The translations under genes were made by a program, and so were the position numbers. Below, in pieces: positions 10,122 to 23,035 of a stretch of DNA of 64,000 nucleotides; positions within the stretch are counted from its first letter, which is position 1, and each line of letters opens with the position of its first letter. The notes beneath the pieces were generated by a model. That model was not told the DNA's origin and made no database searches. It saw nothing but the letters and a program-made list of their open reading frames with translations. The DNA is from Polyodon spathula. Its lineage: Eukaryota; Chordata; Actinopteri; Acipenseriformes; Polyodontidae. The stretch lies in the NCBI RefSeq assembly GCF_017654505.1, contig NC_054538.1:55680184-55744183 (forward strand), given 5' to 3'.

Positions 10122-10397
10122 CTAATAATATTTTCTACTGGTTTTATATTCTTTGAAACACATTATAGTCATTACAATATTTGTTGCAGTTTCACAAATG
10201 TTCAGTTTGTATCTCAAAGATCGTCCTGTTTCCAGTAGCTGTGACAGTCTTTGAAAGAATAATACCTGCAAAAACTTAAATCTTGTTAGCTGGGCTCCCA
10301 TCTCTACATTCTCATTCCCATCGTCAGTGGGCAAACACATTTTAACTGAATCTGGGTCCATCAAAGAACCGCACACCCTTGCAACAAGGCCGTCCAT
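10122..10397 (-). other. unrecognised open frame, possible exon remnant
   Basis: The 91-residue frame begins MDGLVARVCGSLMDPDSVK and is complex in composition for its first 47 residues (to about 10260), ending at FKFLQ. There the DNA reads TTTTTGCAG then GTATTATTC, so an exon end followed by a weak splice donor is possible. Beyond this point the sequence is AT-rich and less protein-like. I recognise no family. It could be a piece of a host gene, a transposon ORF, or chance. It lies alone, about 280 bases right of the direct-repeat unit ending near 9840. Confidence 0.2.
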
Positions 10398-10399
10398 GC

Positions 10400-12586
10400 G
10401 AAAGGATCTAGTGACTTACAGATCTGTCTGTGACAGTTTAGTTTCCCAAAAGATCAAAATCTTTATTGCAAATTTAAATATTCTTTATTAAATGTGGTTA
10501 GTCATGTTTATGAATATAAATTTAAATATGGCTACCTTTTATTTTGTAATTCTAGTGTATGGATATCCAACTGGAACAATATGCATAAATGTATTGCAAG
10601 TTGAAATTACTATAACAAGCAATAATGCATGTTGCATTAATGGTTTGACATGGTTTTGCTACTGGAACCAGCAATCACAACCAACTGAAAACAGGGCCCT
10701 ATTCTGAATAACCTAGTTTATCTGTGCTCTCTCTAAGTTGTTTACTTCTGCATTTGTAGCACTGACATGGACATTTCTCCTTTACAAAATAACAGTAAAA
10801 TGGAGACTGGAAAAGAATAAACCTTTCATAACAGGCCCCAGCTATATCTCCACCTCAATTATGTTGTGTTTCTCAGCAGCTGTGGCCTCTGATCCCCAGA
10901 GATAAAATTCCCAAGTGAAAACCCTTATGCAGCATCAGGCTGGAGAAATAAAAAAAAAAAGCCTGTCTGTTACCTCAAATGAAGTAATGAATATTTAAAA
11001 TGATAGCAAGTGAATAGGTGGTGCTGCAGATTATAGTTAACTGAGTTGTGTAGTTTAATTTTTAATTTTCAAGGCACGCCTAATGCCATACTGTACACAT
11101 CCTAAACTAGTATGGGGCCAGATTTGGCTGTTTTACCCCAGTACACTGTGTGACATATCTTCATACACCAGGATAATTGGTCCCTCTTCAGAGGACACAG
11201 GTTTATAAGTGGTAAAAATTAAATATTTATAATGCAAGTTGTTTTACCTACCATGGGGTATATTTAAACTTTAAATAAAATGTACATTTTTTATGTCAGC
11301 ACCATCTTTAAGCAATATCATAATTTAACATGTATCATATCTCATAATTCAATAGGTATCACATCCCATAATACTAAACAACATATTGAGGACTGGCATT
11401 GTGTAACGATGGCGCTCACATTAAAAAGGGATGCAAAGTAGGAAAAAAGAGCAATGTTTCACAGGTGGGATTACATTGCATTTAATGCATTTTAATAAAG
11501 ATGCCCAAAGGTCGTTCCAGTAAAGGTGGAACAACTTCTTTATTACAGTAAATATTTCATTTCTGGACATCATTTGTAGGCAAAATGATATTCTGCAATT
11601 CATGTTCTATGAATGCAGACTTGAAGTATGGTGTTGCATATCCCTTATATCAATTTGCAGCCCTTTCCTTCAACCACAAGTGATTAATATCTGGACTGCT
11701 TATTTTTAGAAACCATGGAATGAACAGCATATACCAGCACACTTGTCTGCTTTCTGTGGCTTTTTAGTTTAGTTTTCATATCACCTTAGTCGACAGAGCA
11801 GTGACCCTTCTGTACTGCTGTAAGTTTGTGCATATTCATGTTAGTGGCTTTATTTTATATGTTATTGTTTTTTGTGTTTCCATTCTGAACAAATCAAACA
11901 AAATAAGAATGATAATCTTACTAAAATGCATGTTTTACACAAAAATAATGTCAATTTTAGCAGTTTACTTATTTTTCCAACTTATTTTTAATAACTGTAG
12001 GTGAAAAACTAAACATTTAGGGTAATTCCAGCTCAAGTGGACCAATGGTTTACATCAGTTAATAATAATAGAAAAGATAGGTTAAAAGTCATCTTTTGCA
12101 TGTGCTCAACCCTGGAACTTTGTCTCCATCTCATGTGGTTTATGTACCATTAATAAAAGGTGAAACACCGCCTCAGAGCTGGAATGATTTATTGAATTTG
12201 TCTGGGCCTTTAATTAATAATATTTGGCTAAATTAAATTACAAAAGATTGTACCTGTTTTGGTTGTTTGTGCCTCTAATTTATGAAACAGTAAGATAGGT
12301 CATTAATTTTTCTAAGCGCTCAACAGTATTCTCTTACAATATAGCATGATAGAGCCAATGCCTTCTCCTTTTTGGTCTACAACAGAAGTAGGTAACCTTG
12401 GCTCTTCTGGTCCAGTGCAGTTCCAACCGGTTATTTTATTGTTTTATTAACCCTGCTGAAGATGAATGAAGTAAAAGACCTTGCTGTATTGAAATCTACT
12501 TTCTTTAGAATACTGACAGCTTTAATTTGAAATGTATAGCTGTGGTGATGGATAAACAGCTTTAAACAAGAAGTGTTAAGACTACA
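10400..12586. other. no gene recognised
   Basis: AT-rich DNA with only short, low-complexity open frames (10492-10707, 11421-11603, 11801-12004). I see no transposon ends, splice-bounded exons or RNA genes. Confidence 0.6.
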
Positions 12587-12944
12587 GGCCCTATTTAGCA
12601 ATGTTCGCAAACCCCTAAGGCAATTGCAAAACACTTTTGCGAACAGTTAGTGCACCAGAATCAGCTGCACCTGTGGGCAAACAGACTTTGCCCACATATG
12701 TGATTTAGCAACACGTTTTTTTGTGCCCACTCAGGAAGTTAGCGTCAGCACTTGACATGAGGTTAACTTGGGGAGTGTCCTCATGTAAATACAAATGTAG
12801 CAATTTAGCAAACCATCAACAGTGTTAGCGTTTGCGTTTCAGTAGACATGTGAAAACCAGGTCTAAACTGAACACACATAGTGTGTACAGTTTAGACCAC
12901 ATAGTTTATCCTCACTAATTCACAGGTAGCAGCTGAGTTTCAGC

Positions 12945-13210
12945 AGTATGACTGAACGAACATTTGGAATCCTCAAAGTGTGACTCTGATGTCTGTGGCA
13001 GAACACTACAGTACACTCCTCAGAAGGTTAGCAATATCATCTGGGATGGTTGTGTTTTACACAACATGGCTCTCCGTAATGGACGTTGAACTTACAGAGG
13101 AACAATTACAGGGTTTGAAGGAAGCAGATGCTGAACTTGAAGCACCAGTGTTGGAGGTTGCAGATGCTGCAAGTGCCAGGCAGGTCAGACAAAGCCTTTT
13201 AGACAGGGGT
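12945..13210 (+). pseudogene. HARBI1-like transposase C-terminal fragment
   Basis: Near 12950 one frame reads TERTFGILK. The next frame (12980-13294) continues with a run matching the end of Harbinger nucleases: a degenerate cysteine/histidine region, then ELTEEQLQGLKEADAE, then DAASARQVRQSLLDR. The family's nuclease has about 350 residues with a DDE site; only the last 90 or so remain, with a frameshift near 12980. It would have acted with a SANT-domain partner protein, which is not present in this element. Confidence 0.7.
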
Positions 13211-13957
13211 TCACAGGTACGCATGTGGACCAATAAAAAAATGACTTTGTTATTGTTGTATAAGACGCAAATGCGTACCATAAGAATATTTTAAACAGGA
13301 AAGCATTTATAATAAAAGCAGCGATAGTGCTCACGGTTCAAAGGTATACATGCCTAACCTAAGGAAAATTCCTGATTCAAAATTTTTCGCTCGCTTGCTC
13401 AGCAAGTGAAACAGATTTTTTTATGTAACTTAATTTTGCTTATAGATTACTTTTTGTATTTCAGAAGTATTCACTGTCCCCCCTAGACTGCTGAAAAAAT
13501 GTTTCGCCTTGCTTGAGGCACGTGTGTCTTATTCCTCCTTTTTGTTTTGGTTTCAAAATCCCCTTCTGTTCGCTATCGCACACGCACAGGTCCTCTTAAA
13601 GTGGATGTTGAATCCTTATTGGGTGTAATCTTACTCCCCCCCACTATGCTTTGATTGGCTGGGCACAGGATTCGCTATTTGATCTCCGTTAGCCCACTCA
13701 TGAGACCTGACTTGTAAATCACGTTTTCGTTCACTATCACAGCGCTTCTCAAACGTAGTCATTTTTGCCCTAGCTAGAGCAGCTGCGCACGGATTTGCTA
13801 AATAGGCCTGTGGCAGGAAATGGCGGAATGGGGGGAAACCGCATTCTAAAATAAATACTGAAAAGGGCTGCTCGCCCTGTTACGAGGACCCTAAGAGTTC
13901 TGCGCCTGATTCTGGTGCGCTAACTGTCCGCAAAAGTGTTTTGCGATTGCCTTAGGG

Positions 13958-15329
13958 CAAGGGTGTCAAAACATACGGCCCCCAGAGCGATGTTATTCGG
14001 CCTGCGGAATATTTTTTTTTTTTATTATTCAATAGAATACAGGTTTAAAAAAAAAAAAAATGGACAAACATAAAAGAACTAACGTTTTTTTTTTTTCACA
14101 TGTATTCAAAAGCAAAAAGCAAATGTCTGTACCCGTCAGAAATTATTTAAAATAGACTGTGTCTATATATAATATATCAATATATATATATAATATATAT
14201 CTATATATATATATAGAAAATATATATATATATATATATATACAGCGCCTAGCCGGCAGGGAGATTTACTCTTCTGGAGCTGCTTCTTCTGCTGCTGCTG
14301 TGAGAGGAGGGAGGCATGGAGCATTGGGAGGCTTTCTCCTGCTGCGTTCTGACTCTTTTTGTCTGCAATATCATAATACAGGTCATACTTGTCAAACTTG
14401 TATATTAATCAACGTTTTAATTTTCTTTCATGATGCAATGCTAGCACTCCTAAAAACAGTGAGTAAATATTGTTTTTATTGTACAACGCCCTCTTTTTTC
14501 ACTTTTTTATTTAGCACTCAGCAAAAAAAGATAAAGAACATTAGTGACTGCTACTGCTGCTCCTGATACCTGGAATCTCTTCGCTTCAACCAGCGCATCA
14601 ACATCTGGATCAAATGACTGGGCTGAGGATATCTTGAGTATCGAGTGAAGTTGAGAATAACATTTTGATTTGTTGATATTCATGACGGAGAAAGATGCCT
14701 GCTTCGCAAGACACTATTTCAGCAGAATTTCTTCAAAAACTCTTAATCAGAAAAAGATTTTGAAGAAACAGCTATTTTGTGAGCAATGGCTGGCCTTAAC
14801 AGCAGCATCACTTATGCTACAAGCATTAGTAAACATAATTGCTGCTTTTTCAATGCCTGTGCTAATTCAGTGTATTTATCTTCACGTACCGTTCCTGTAT
14901 ATGTATCATATTTTTTGCTATGGTTTGCTTCATAATGTCTTTTAATGTTGTATTATTTCACAACAGACACAAGTTGCTTATAAATAAAGCGCATTGGCTT
15001 TCCATTCATGCCCTCAAAGAAATTCAAAATTCCCCATTTCTCTTGAAACACACAGCATTCTTGTTCCACCTTTCTCTTCACGGATAAAGACACAATGACT
15101 CTTGTCACTATAGAACCTTGTTTTGGTATCACTGGTGTCGTCTACTTGAACCAGCAGACGCACTGTTGTCTCACCCACGTGGTTGTCGATTGACAGCAAT
15201 CACAGCAATATGACAATTTGTGTTGCTCATGCAGAGGTTTTGGGTTTGTCTTTGTATTTTTATAACTCACCCAGCCCGCGCCTGGGTATCGGATCAGGCC
15301 TTCCAAATGAAACGAGTTTGACACCCCTG
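13958..15329. mobile_element. non-autonomous hAT element nested in the Harbinger right terminal repeat
   Basis: The ends CAAGGGTGTCAAAAC and GTTTGACACCCCTG are inverted repeats of the CAGGGGTGTCAAAC type seen at hAT ends. They are flanked by a perfect 8-base duplication CCTTAGGG (13950-13957 and 15330-15337), the hAT hallmark. Removing the element restores the Harbinger terminal repeat exactly. The 1,372-base insert holds T/A runs, a TA microsatellite (14165-14242) and a short CTG run; no transposase is recognisable. The open frames at 14159-14566 and 14670-14945 look spurious. Confidence 0.9.
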
Positions 15330-15363
15330 CCTTAGGGGTTCGCGAACGTTGCTAAATAGGGCC

Positions 15364-16280
15364 CCGAGTGTTCAATAACTTATTCATACATTGTACTACA
15401 GACCGAATGTTGTTTTTTTTCTGGATCTTATTTTTTGATTTATCTTGCTTTCACTCAAATCCAATGACATAATGACCTGGCAAATCACGCTGTTCATCAC
15501 TGAATAATAATGAGTCGCACACAGACAGCTGCACACATCTGTGCAAGAACCATCAACAGGGTCCTTCCAGTCACGGACCATCTTCCATTTTTTGTCTTCG
15601 CTGATATACATATATAAGAAAATACATTAGTATTTCAAAGCAGAACAAACAAAAAAAAATACTGATTACAATCTTACACAAATTAGACATAACCAAAATT
15701 CATAATCAGAATTATCAAAACAATATTTAGAGAGCATGAATGAACAAAGTGAAGATCTTGAGCCCACCCCTGCCTGCACTAACTATCTTCATAGACTCCT
15801 GGTTTCATCTACAGTGGATGAAATGATGAGGTGTCACAGTTTAGAGGGCAGGAGGGTAGTGAACAAAGTGAGCATCGATGCAGCTCACTTTAAAAAGAAA
15901 GTAGCTTGGAATTCCTTTTTATTACTCTTCACTACCCCTTATCTTATATGATTTTGGCATGATTCTGAGTGGTTCTAACAGCAATTACTGAAAAACGATT
16001 TTTTCAATTTTTTGAAACTTCGTGTATAGTTACCTGCCTTATCGCGTTACAAGGGGCCTCAGATTAGAAAACAATCTGTCAATCTTAATTGGTTTAAAAT
16101 GTTGTGGTGTATATATATTTTTTCCCCGGCAATTTTCCTGGTCCTGCAACCAATCAGCATCAGGGGGCGGGTCAACGCTTTGTGCATGTCGTTACCCTGT
16201 AGGATTCATTCTGCCGAGTGTTAAACAGGCATTTTGTTCAGTTCACATTTTTCAGTTTAGGTTGGGAGTGACTTAATTAT
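15364..16280. other. no gene recognised
   Basis: No protein family or complete repeat could be recognised. There is a short GC-richer segment at 16130-16200, just ahead of the hAT-like start at 16286. Confidence 0.5.
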
Positions 16281-16285
16281 GAGGT

Positions 16286-16450
16286 ATGAAGCGTACTAGT
16301 GCCACCAGAAAGTATTTGAGTGGTGCTCAAAAGCGTCAGAATAAAGAGACTTAAATAGATACTTAAAAGCAAGTTGCCAAAAATAACAACTCTATTTAGC
16401 CCTGCTACCCGTGATTCAGAATCGGCATCGTCATTATAGATAAATCGGGC
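16286..16450 (+). pseudogene. N-terminal start of a TTF/ZMYM1-type hAT transposase
   Basis: The frame MKRTSATRKYLSGAQKRQNK, then stops, then a lysine-rich stretch and IGIVI resembles the N terminus of hAT proteins related to ZMYM1. These begin with a basic SGAQKRK motif followed by a serine/aspartate-rich linker. It stops within 25 residues and the TTF zinc-finger part does not follow. The body of such a gene occurs separately at 57540-60794; I cannot link the two. Identification rests on one short motif. Confidence 0.4.
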
Positions 16451-16810
16451 GATGGCACGATCGAGTAATAGCTAGTTAACCCCTCGGCCAGAAGATAAAA
16501 GTCTGCAACTTTCCTTGTTCGGAGAAGGGTGTTCGAGAATGGAGAACAAGTGAGGAGTTAGGAGGTTAAAGTGAATTCATAGTAAACACTTGCTATACGT
16601 GCTAGCTCAAAACTAGCACGATACTTGTTTAGTTCCATCTCTTTGATCAACGTGCCCTTCTGTTTTGTTTGTTTAAAATCTTTGTTTTATTATTTAATAA
16701 AAGTGCTGAACCCCGTAGCATTTCAGTTTTGCCCCGCTACTTCATGGAGTTGATTCTGTGTTTCTGGTCTGACGTCACACCCTGCAAAACCACCCGTTCA
16801 CCGATGTGTT
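16450..16810 (+). mobile_element. possible LTR remnant
   Basis: Features typical of the 3' part of the LTRs in this window occur in order: a hairpin (16598-16620), a T-rich region, AATAAA (16697), and an end-like TCTGGTCTGACGTCAC block. That block parallels TCTGGTCTGACGCCAC near 37055 and CTGGCCTGACATCACC near 36103. No clear start or internal genes are seen, so this is a weak call. Confidence 0.35.
16598..16620. repeat. perfect 8-nt palindrome arms
   Basis: CGTGCTAG and CTAGCACG are separated by 7 bases. Confidence 0.85.
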
Positions 16811-16829
16811 TTGGTGATTTAAAAGTACA

Positions 16830-19800
16830 TCTCATTTATAATATTGAAAGTTCACATTTTAAAAATGAATTAATAACATGGAAAAAATGCAATGTACCAA
16901 ACTGATGCATGCGCATTACAGTTATCCCAATAGTGCTTAATGCAGCATGCAAATAGCGTTTGATACCTTGCGAGCACATTCTGAATGGAAGAAAAAAAAA
17001 GATATATACATGTATCAAATTATTTAACATGATTTTCCTGTTTATTATGTTTTTAGGTGTGTATTCCTTTAAAAACAGGATATAGTTTCCAGTAAGGGAT
17101 TGGCTGGTGAGAGGAAACAGGTGAAGAAACTAGAGTAGCGCACACGAGAGAGGGTACAGGTTGTGGATTTGTTGTTTTTCTTGATTTATAGCTATTGAGT
17201 GTTTGAAATACATTTGTTAATTGGGTTCCTAGAAAAATAAAAACACCAATCAATGGAAAAAAAATGGTTAAATAATACTTTAGTGTGTGGTGTTTGCCTA
17301 TGAGACTAACAATGCTTGGTATGTATAGGGTTTGTTGTATCTTAATACAAGAAACCCTTCATTATCATGGTACATTTTAAACATCATCAAAATTTAAATG
17401 AAAGACAAACTATCGGATGCAACACAAAAGTTTTATTGAAGAACATTATGTCAAACATCTGCATAGTCGAAAAGCGGTATGTAATTGAACAATTCAACAT
17501 AAAAGGGTTTATTTTGTAACTTACCACATATAAAGCGCAACTTAAAAAAATGAAAAACTATAACAAAATAAACATTTCAAAAGAAACAATCCTATATCAA
17601 AGTCATTCCTAACCGACCACTCTCCTGTTGTCCACTATCTTTGATCTCAATCGGTGTGCTCTCTACCCATGTCCAACACTAAACAACCAACAAGAACTAA
17701 ATTCGATCACTCCACAACTTAACTTTATGTAAAACAGATTAACCACAGGATCTTTGTTATTTTTGTGGTTAGTACCTTTTTTTTCACCAATTTATATGAA
17801 TCCCACAACCGACAAACGGCCAAAATAACTCCTGATTGTTACGAACCTACATATCCCAAACCAACATAAGCATTAGGGGCTTGGGAGTAATAGTACCATG
17901 TAAACTTGTAGTAGTTTAAATGTACTTTCTGTTTGATGCCTACGTTGTGTTTTCAAGCAAAATAACTTCTTGATAATACAGTTTTGTATACCGTATCAGC
18001 TTTCGCCAACATTAAACTTGCTTAAGTTGTAATTTTTCCCAATAAAACAATTGATGGTGTTTTTCCGGTGAAAAAAAAAAAAAAAATATAACAAAATGTC
18101 AAAAGAAACTGTGTATGTATGTGTAAACGGGTATATGCACATACAAAACTGTAAAAACAAAAGCAATTTTTAATCTAAAACGCAAGTAACGTAAGTCACT
18201 CTTGTCACTCACAGCACAGAATCCAGGTTGAGCTGCTGCAGCAGCCTGCAGAATATGCGCGACAACACGTGAATTAATTTCTTTTGTTAATTGTTTTTAT
18301 CTTCATGGCAATGCATGAAGCTCTCCTCACGATATGAAGAGAAGTTATTTTCAAACTTAGTAAGCAGACACGGCCATTTAAATATCCCCTCCCCTAAATG
18401 ATTGAATTGAATAATCTGCATTGGTACGACCGATTTCTTTTCCTAAATCAGAACTGAATAGCAACACATTTCCGGAAAAGTACGGCAAGCAGGTTGTGAG
18501 GAAAGCTGTCATGACTTGTGCATGTAAACACCGCCAATGAAACCATAACTCTTTAATAATATGGTTCCAACGTTCTTGCTTTGCAAAGCAATATGACAGC
18601 TTTTTTTTTTTTTTTTTTTTTTTAAGTTATTTCCTATTAAACAGTCTGACAGAATTTGTGCATGTTTGGGTGTTAAATTCTATGGAACCCAATTTAAATC
18701 TAGCCAGTAGTTTGGAGGTTGTTAAATTCTCCTGTGATTACACAAGTTCTAGTGGTCACATCATATAAAAAAACACCATCATACTTGACCTAAAGGGAAC
18801 CTTTTGATGCAGTGTTTTAGAGAAGCCAAGGACTGCATGAACAAGGAGAAAAGAATAATTTAAAAACAATTTGCTGATATGTGGGTATTGACTTGGATGT
18901 GGCACCTAAAACTAGTATGATGGAAACTCGGATTTAAAATCTTTGTGCTGAATTTGCTCTGTAAATCTAGAGTTTCACCCTTGTTAATACATTACCTTTT
19001 ACAATAATTTACATTCATAATTAAAACAGTTGCTTTACAATTAAATCAGTAGTAACTAAATTGGATTGTCTGCCCTAAAACTCAACAGATTCATAAATGC
19101 ATAACATTGAAATAAGTCAGGAGTTAAAATCGTGAAAGAGGCCCACCACTGATAATTGTGTAATCATGCTACTCATAGGACAAACCTTATCTATCTTTGG
19201 CACTAATTTATATAAATAAAATCTGAATGTTTTCTGAGTGGCTCATCCAGCATGAGTGCAGGATGTGACATACAAGTGAGACCTTTTTGCTTGATCTTAA
19301 TTACATATATTTTCATGACTAAATGTGATTAACATTCTTCATGTTCCAATTCTGTGCATTCATAAACTGTACATTTTCCTGATTAGGGGTTTGCCACAGG
19401 ACTTACATGAAGGTTTTAATTTTTGATTATTCCTCTTTTAATTGAAATTAATGTACTTCATAAAATCCATACTGATCATGTCTCTTCACAGATCCTCACA
19501 TTGGAGGCAGTTCAAATTATGATCATCAATATTCATTTTTGTAAAAAAGCAGCTGGCTGGGACACATGACATCCCCACCTCACATACCAAAAACAGACAA
19601 CACAATAGTTCTGACAGTTCAAATAACATGCATCGGTTTAAGGAGATTGACTATTTTTCTGGTAGTATTCTGAAAACACCGAGTTGGTTCTAAGGAAAAT
19701 AAGGAGAACACTACAGAACAAAAATAATATGTTTTCAATATATATTTTTATACCTATTCTAAATACACAATGTTTTTTTTTTTTCATGGTTTAATGTACC

Positions 19801-20345
19801 CATGGCTACTTGCAGCACAGACCCTGTAAGTAAGTGGGTTATCAATCAATCAATCTTTATTTTTATATAAATGGCATATATATATTATTTTTTTTTTTTT
19901 TAAATAATTACACAAACTAGTGGGTTATTTCACTTTAAAATGGCTATGCAAATTTTTTTTTTTTTTTTTAAATAATTACACAAACTAGCTTTTTTAAGAA
20001 AAATAAGAAAAATATTATGTATCCAATAACTGAGAAAAAATAGTCCCTGAAGACTGTTTGATTGTAACACATATTTCGCTCTTTTTTATTTGCCATGAAC
20101 ATTAAATTGAACATTGTCATTTATAGTACAATTTTCGAGATGAAATGGTATTTGGGAATTGAAAGCAAACTGATTTCCCACATCTGAGGGAGGATTCATA
20201 GAACAGCCAAACACTGCACTGGCATTCAAGGGAGGGGCTTCCGAGTGGGTTTTTTTTTTTTTTTTTTTTTGTAGGAAATGACTTCTCAGGCTTTGATGTC
20301 TTCAAGAGAAGCTGACCAATAATTTCTGTTTTCACTTCGATGGCC
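16830..20345. other. long stretch without recognisable genes
   Basis: AT-rich sequence with poly-A/T runs (18072-18086, 18601-18623, 20251-20270) and no credible open frames. Near 19850-19885 the string ATCAATCAATCAATCTTTATT is the reverse of a LINE/SINE tail like the one at 59457-59480. A 30-base direct repeat (TTTAAATAATTACACAAACTAG, about 19899-19920 and 19968-19989) follows poly-T runs. No RNA gene was found. Confidence 0.6.
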
Positions 20346-20346
20346 G

Positions 20347-20374
20347 TAACCCTAACCTTAACCCTAACCCTAAC
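20347..20374. repeat. short interstitial telomere-like repeat
   Basis: Four to five CCCTAA-type units (one with CCTTAA) match the vertebrate telomere hexamer TTAGGG on the minus strand. Confidence 0.8.
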
Positions 20375-20849
20375 TGGCATAATTTCCCTAGATTTTAAAC
20401 CAGCATTAGATGATATGTGGACTAAACGACTTCTGTGTCAGTTTGTACAGTGCTGCAGTCTTTCCCGTCCTCGGCGACCACAATAGCATTCTATGCTGAA
20501 TCCGACCTTGTTTAAAAGCCCAACGGCTGTTTCAGCAGAGAGCAGTAGAGATTTTAATTTTGTTTTAAATATGTTTCTGAAATCGGAGGGTAATGGTGAG
20601 ATGTATCTGTTGTATTGAGTTTAAACATTGCATACTCGCTAGTCAGTTTTAGCATTTAGTCATACTTTAAAAGTGGCAACCATTGAAACTTCCTTAACAT
20701 ATAATGGTCTTTCATTCCATAATCTCATGCCACGTAACTAAAAGCTCTGCCTCCCAAGCCATTTTTGTGTACCCCTGGGACACAAAGCAAACCTCTAAGG
20801 GATCGACATGGAACATATGGATTCAGAAATTTGGAGTGAAGCCTTTTAA

Positions 20850-21390
20850 CCCTTTGTGGTCCTGTGTCAGACCAGGTCCGGCATTAAAATGTTCCCTTTC
20901 CAGTCCGATGTCAGACCCTGTCCGACATCATCAAAAAGATGTAAAGAGCAGGTCTGTAGTCGTTTTTTCTCCGGAAGCTGAAAAAAAAGGGCGCATCTGA
21001 TAGCCCCCTGCACCACAGAGATAACAGGGACATAAACAAAGGTGCTTCTGCATCCAGAGCACGCACATTTGCAGAGCTTTTTGAGATGTTATAGTAATAA
21101 AATAATGAGATAGATCGCATTATTGAGGAGTTTGGTGATAAAACGAGTGATCAGGAGAGGATTTATCAGTATGCACGTCTATAAAGAGGTATGTGAAAAA
21201 TACAGTGAACAAGGGGTGGGGCTTGGCTGGAGATGCAGTACTGAGTGTACTTTTGCGATTCAATGCCTTTTAAACCTGTTTTACTCAGAAAAAAAATATT
21301 TTAAACAGCGTGTGTAAAATAAACAGCGCATGTGAAAATAAATTGGACCTGACACGCCTGACAAGTGCTGAATAAATGGACCACTAAGGG
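20850..21390. mobile_element. piggyBac-type MITE, copy 1
   Basis: The ends CCCTTTGTGGTCC and GGACCACTAAGGG are inverted repeats. They are flanked by TTAA on the left (20846-20849) and CTAA on the right (21391-21394, one base from TTAA). TTAA targeting with a CCCTTT end is diagnostic of piggyBac. The 541-base body has no transposase. Its right half recurs at about 46032-46296. It sits at the 3' side of the LINE that starts at 21395. Confidence 0.8.
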
Positions 21391-21394
21391 CTAA

Positions 21395-22080
21395 GGCCTT
21401 ATAGGTCAATATCAAGATCTTGAAATTAATTCTGAACCTAACAGGAAGCAAATGCAAGGAGGTTAGAACAGAGGTCATGTGTTCGCTTTACATTGTTCTA
21501 GTTAGAATTCTAGCTGCAGCATTCTGAGCCAGTTGTAGACGAGACACAACACATTATGGAATGCCAGAGAAAAGAAAATTGCAGTAGCCAATTCTCGATG
21601 AAATAAAGGCATGTATCAGTCTTTCAGCATCAGACTGTGAAAGAAAAAGCCTAAGTTTGGCTATGTTTCTTCAGTGAAGAAATTAAGTATTTGAAATGTT
21701 CCTAATATGGGGCTCAAAAGAAAGGGCAGGACTGAAAATAACTCCCAGAATCAGAGAGATTCTTAACATTGCACTGATGTGGAGAGCCCAACAGCATCAC
21801 CTCTGTTTTATCAGAATTTAACATAAGTTCATTTGTAGACATCCAGCATTTAATAGTATCTAAACAAGCAATTAGCTTTGACACCACTGATGAATTTCCT
21901 GGTTTTAAAGATAAGTAAAGCTGAATATCATCAGCATAACAAATGAAAATGTATCTCATTTTCATGCATAATATCACCTAAAGGCAACATATACAGTGAT
22001 ATGGATTGGGTCTAGGATTGAGCCCTGTGGCATCCCATAAAAAACCTCAGACTCAGATTTTCTGTTCCCAGTTTGAACCA
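21395..22080 (-). pseudogene. LINE reverse transcriptase, catalytic and C-terminal part
   Basis: After the insert the minus strand resumes with a block ending GMPQGSILDP (motif 4). The catalytic YADD box follows in ICYADDIQLYLSLKP, then CWMSTNELMLNSDKTEVMLL (thumb side). The tail has LHLLPVRFRINFKILILTYK (about 21400-21470), a conserved C-terminal block of the L2/CR1 group. Frameshifts fall near 21980 and between 21480 and 21714. Catalytic residues YADD are intact but the gene is not continuous. Confidence 0.85.
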
Positions 22081-22083
22081 AGG

Positions 22084-22958
22084 TAGGGCTTAAGGCAAGG
22101 CGAGCAAGGCCCCCGCCCTTTAGGGGGTTCCACACGCTCAACTGGAGTACCATAAGATTTAATGTGTTTGTTACATGCATGTAAAACGCTCTGGTGCAAA
22201 TTTTCGGGCTAGAGCGCTAGGGTACCTCATATATTTACACACACACACAGAGAACAGCTGTTTCTTATACTGTTCATTATTTTGTAAATTAGATATTTTG
22301 TTTTTTACTCAGTTAAATACTTTATTTCTGAATGGAATAATATACTAATGATGATAATTAAACTACATCTACCCACATCTAACATACCCTCTTTTTAAGT
22401 ACATGTTTGTTTACATTTTTTTTTTTCTAACATTACAGGCTACTATGAGTCTTGCCATGGATGTGGGAGGATTTCCTTTTTACAAAATGTTACAAATATG
22501 GGTGTGATTAGATATGGGGTACATTTTGTTAATTTTTTTTTTTTACTTTAACACAAAACACTAAAAACTAATCAAGGAGTGGTTGGGGGTGGGAGGGGGC
22601 GGGGGTAATAATTTAGCACCAGTGGGCTCTCAATTTAGCAACAATTTTCTAAATGATTTGCACCCCAGATGCTGTAGCTGCAGCTCATCATGTCGGCACC
22701 TCTCAAGTATGAGTCCTGTGAAAATGATGCAGCACATGCATGAAAACAAAATTGTTAAATTTGTCCATACTGTCAAATGAGAGTGAAGTTGCCAAGAATT
22801 TAAAATACTCAGATCTGATAAAGGACTTTGCTGCCACTAAAGCTAGGAAAATGTCTTACTTAATTTACAACATAAAATAAAAAAAACTAAAAAATAACAG
22901 ATTTGATAATGCCTAGGGGTTAATTTGTAAAAAGTGGCATTGCACACAATGTCAAATG

Positions 22959-23035
<77 letters not shown>

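Larger units (their letters stand above)
12587..15363. mobile_element. PIF/Harbinger element with long terminal inverted repeats
   Basis: The left end GGCCCTATTTAGCAATGTTC, followed by GCAAACCCCTAAGGCAATTG, is mirrored at the right end. The right copy starts near 13905 and is resumed at 15330-15363 after a nested insertion. The inverted repeats extend about 75 bases. Inside is a Harbinger transposase remnant, on the plus strand. The 3-base target duplication expected for Harbinger is not evident (ACA on the left against CCG on the right). Without the nested hAT the element is about 1.4 kb, so it is already internally deleted. Confidence 0.8.

Noticed and set aside
22200..22240. CRISPR-like or prokaryotic features
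   Set aside because: Nothing in the window has spaced direct repeats of that kind; all tandem repeats are microsatellites or minisatellites, and the gene content is vertebrate.
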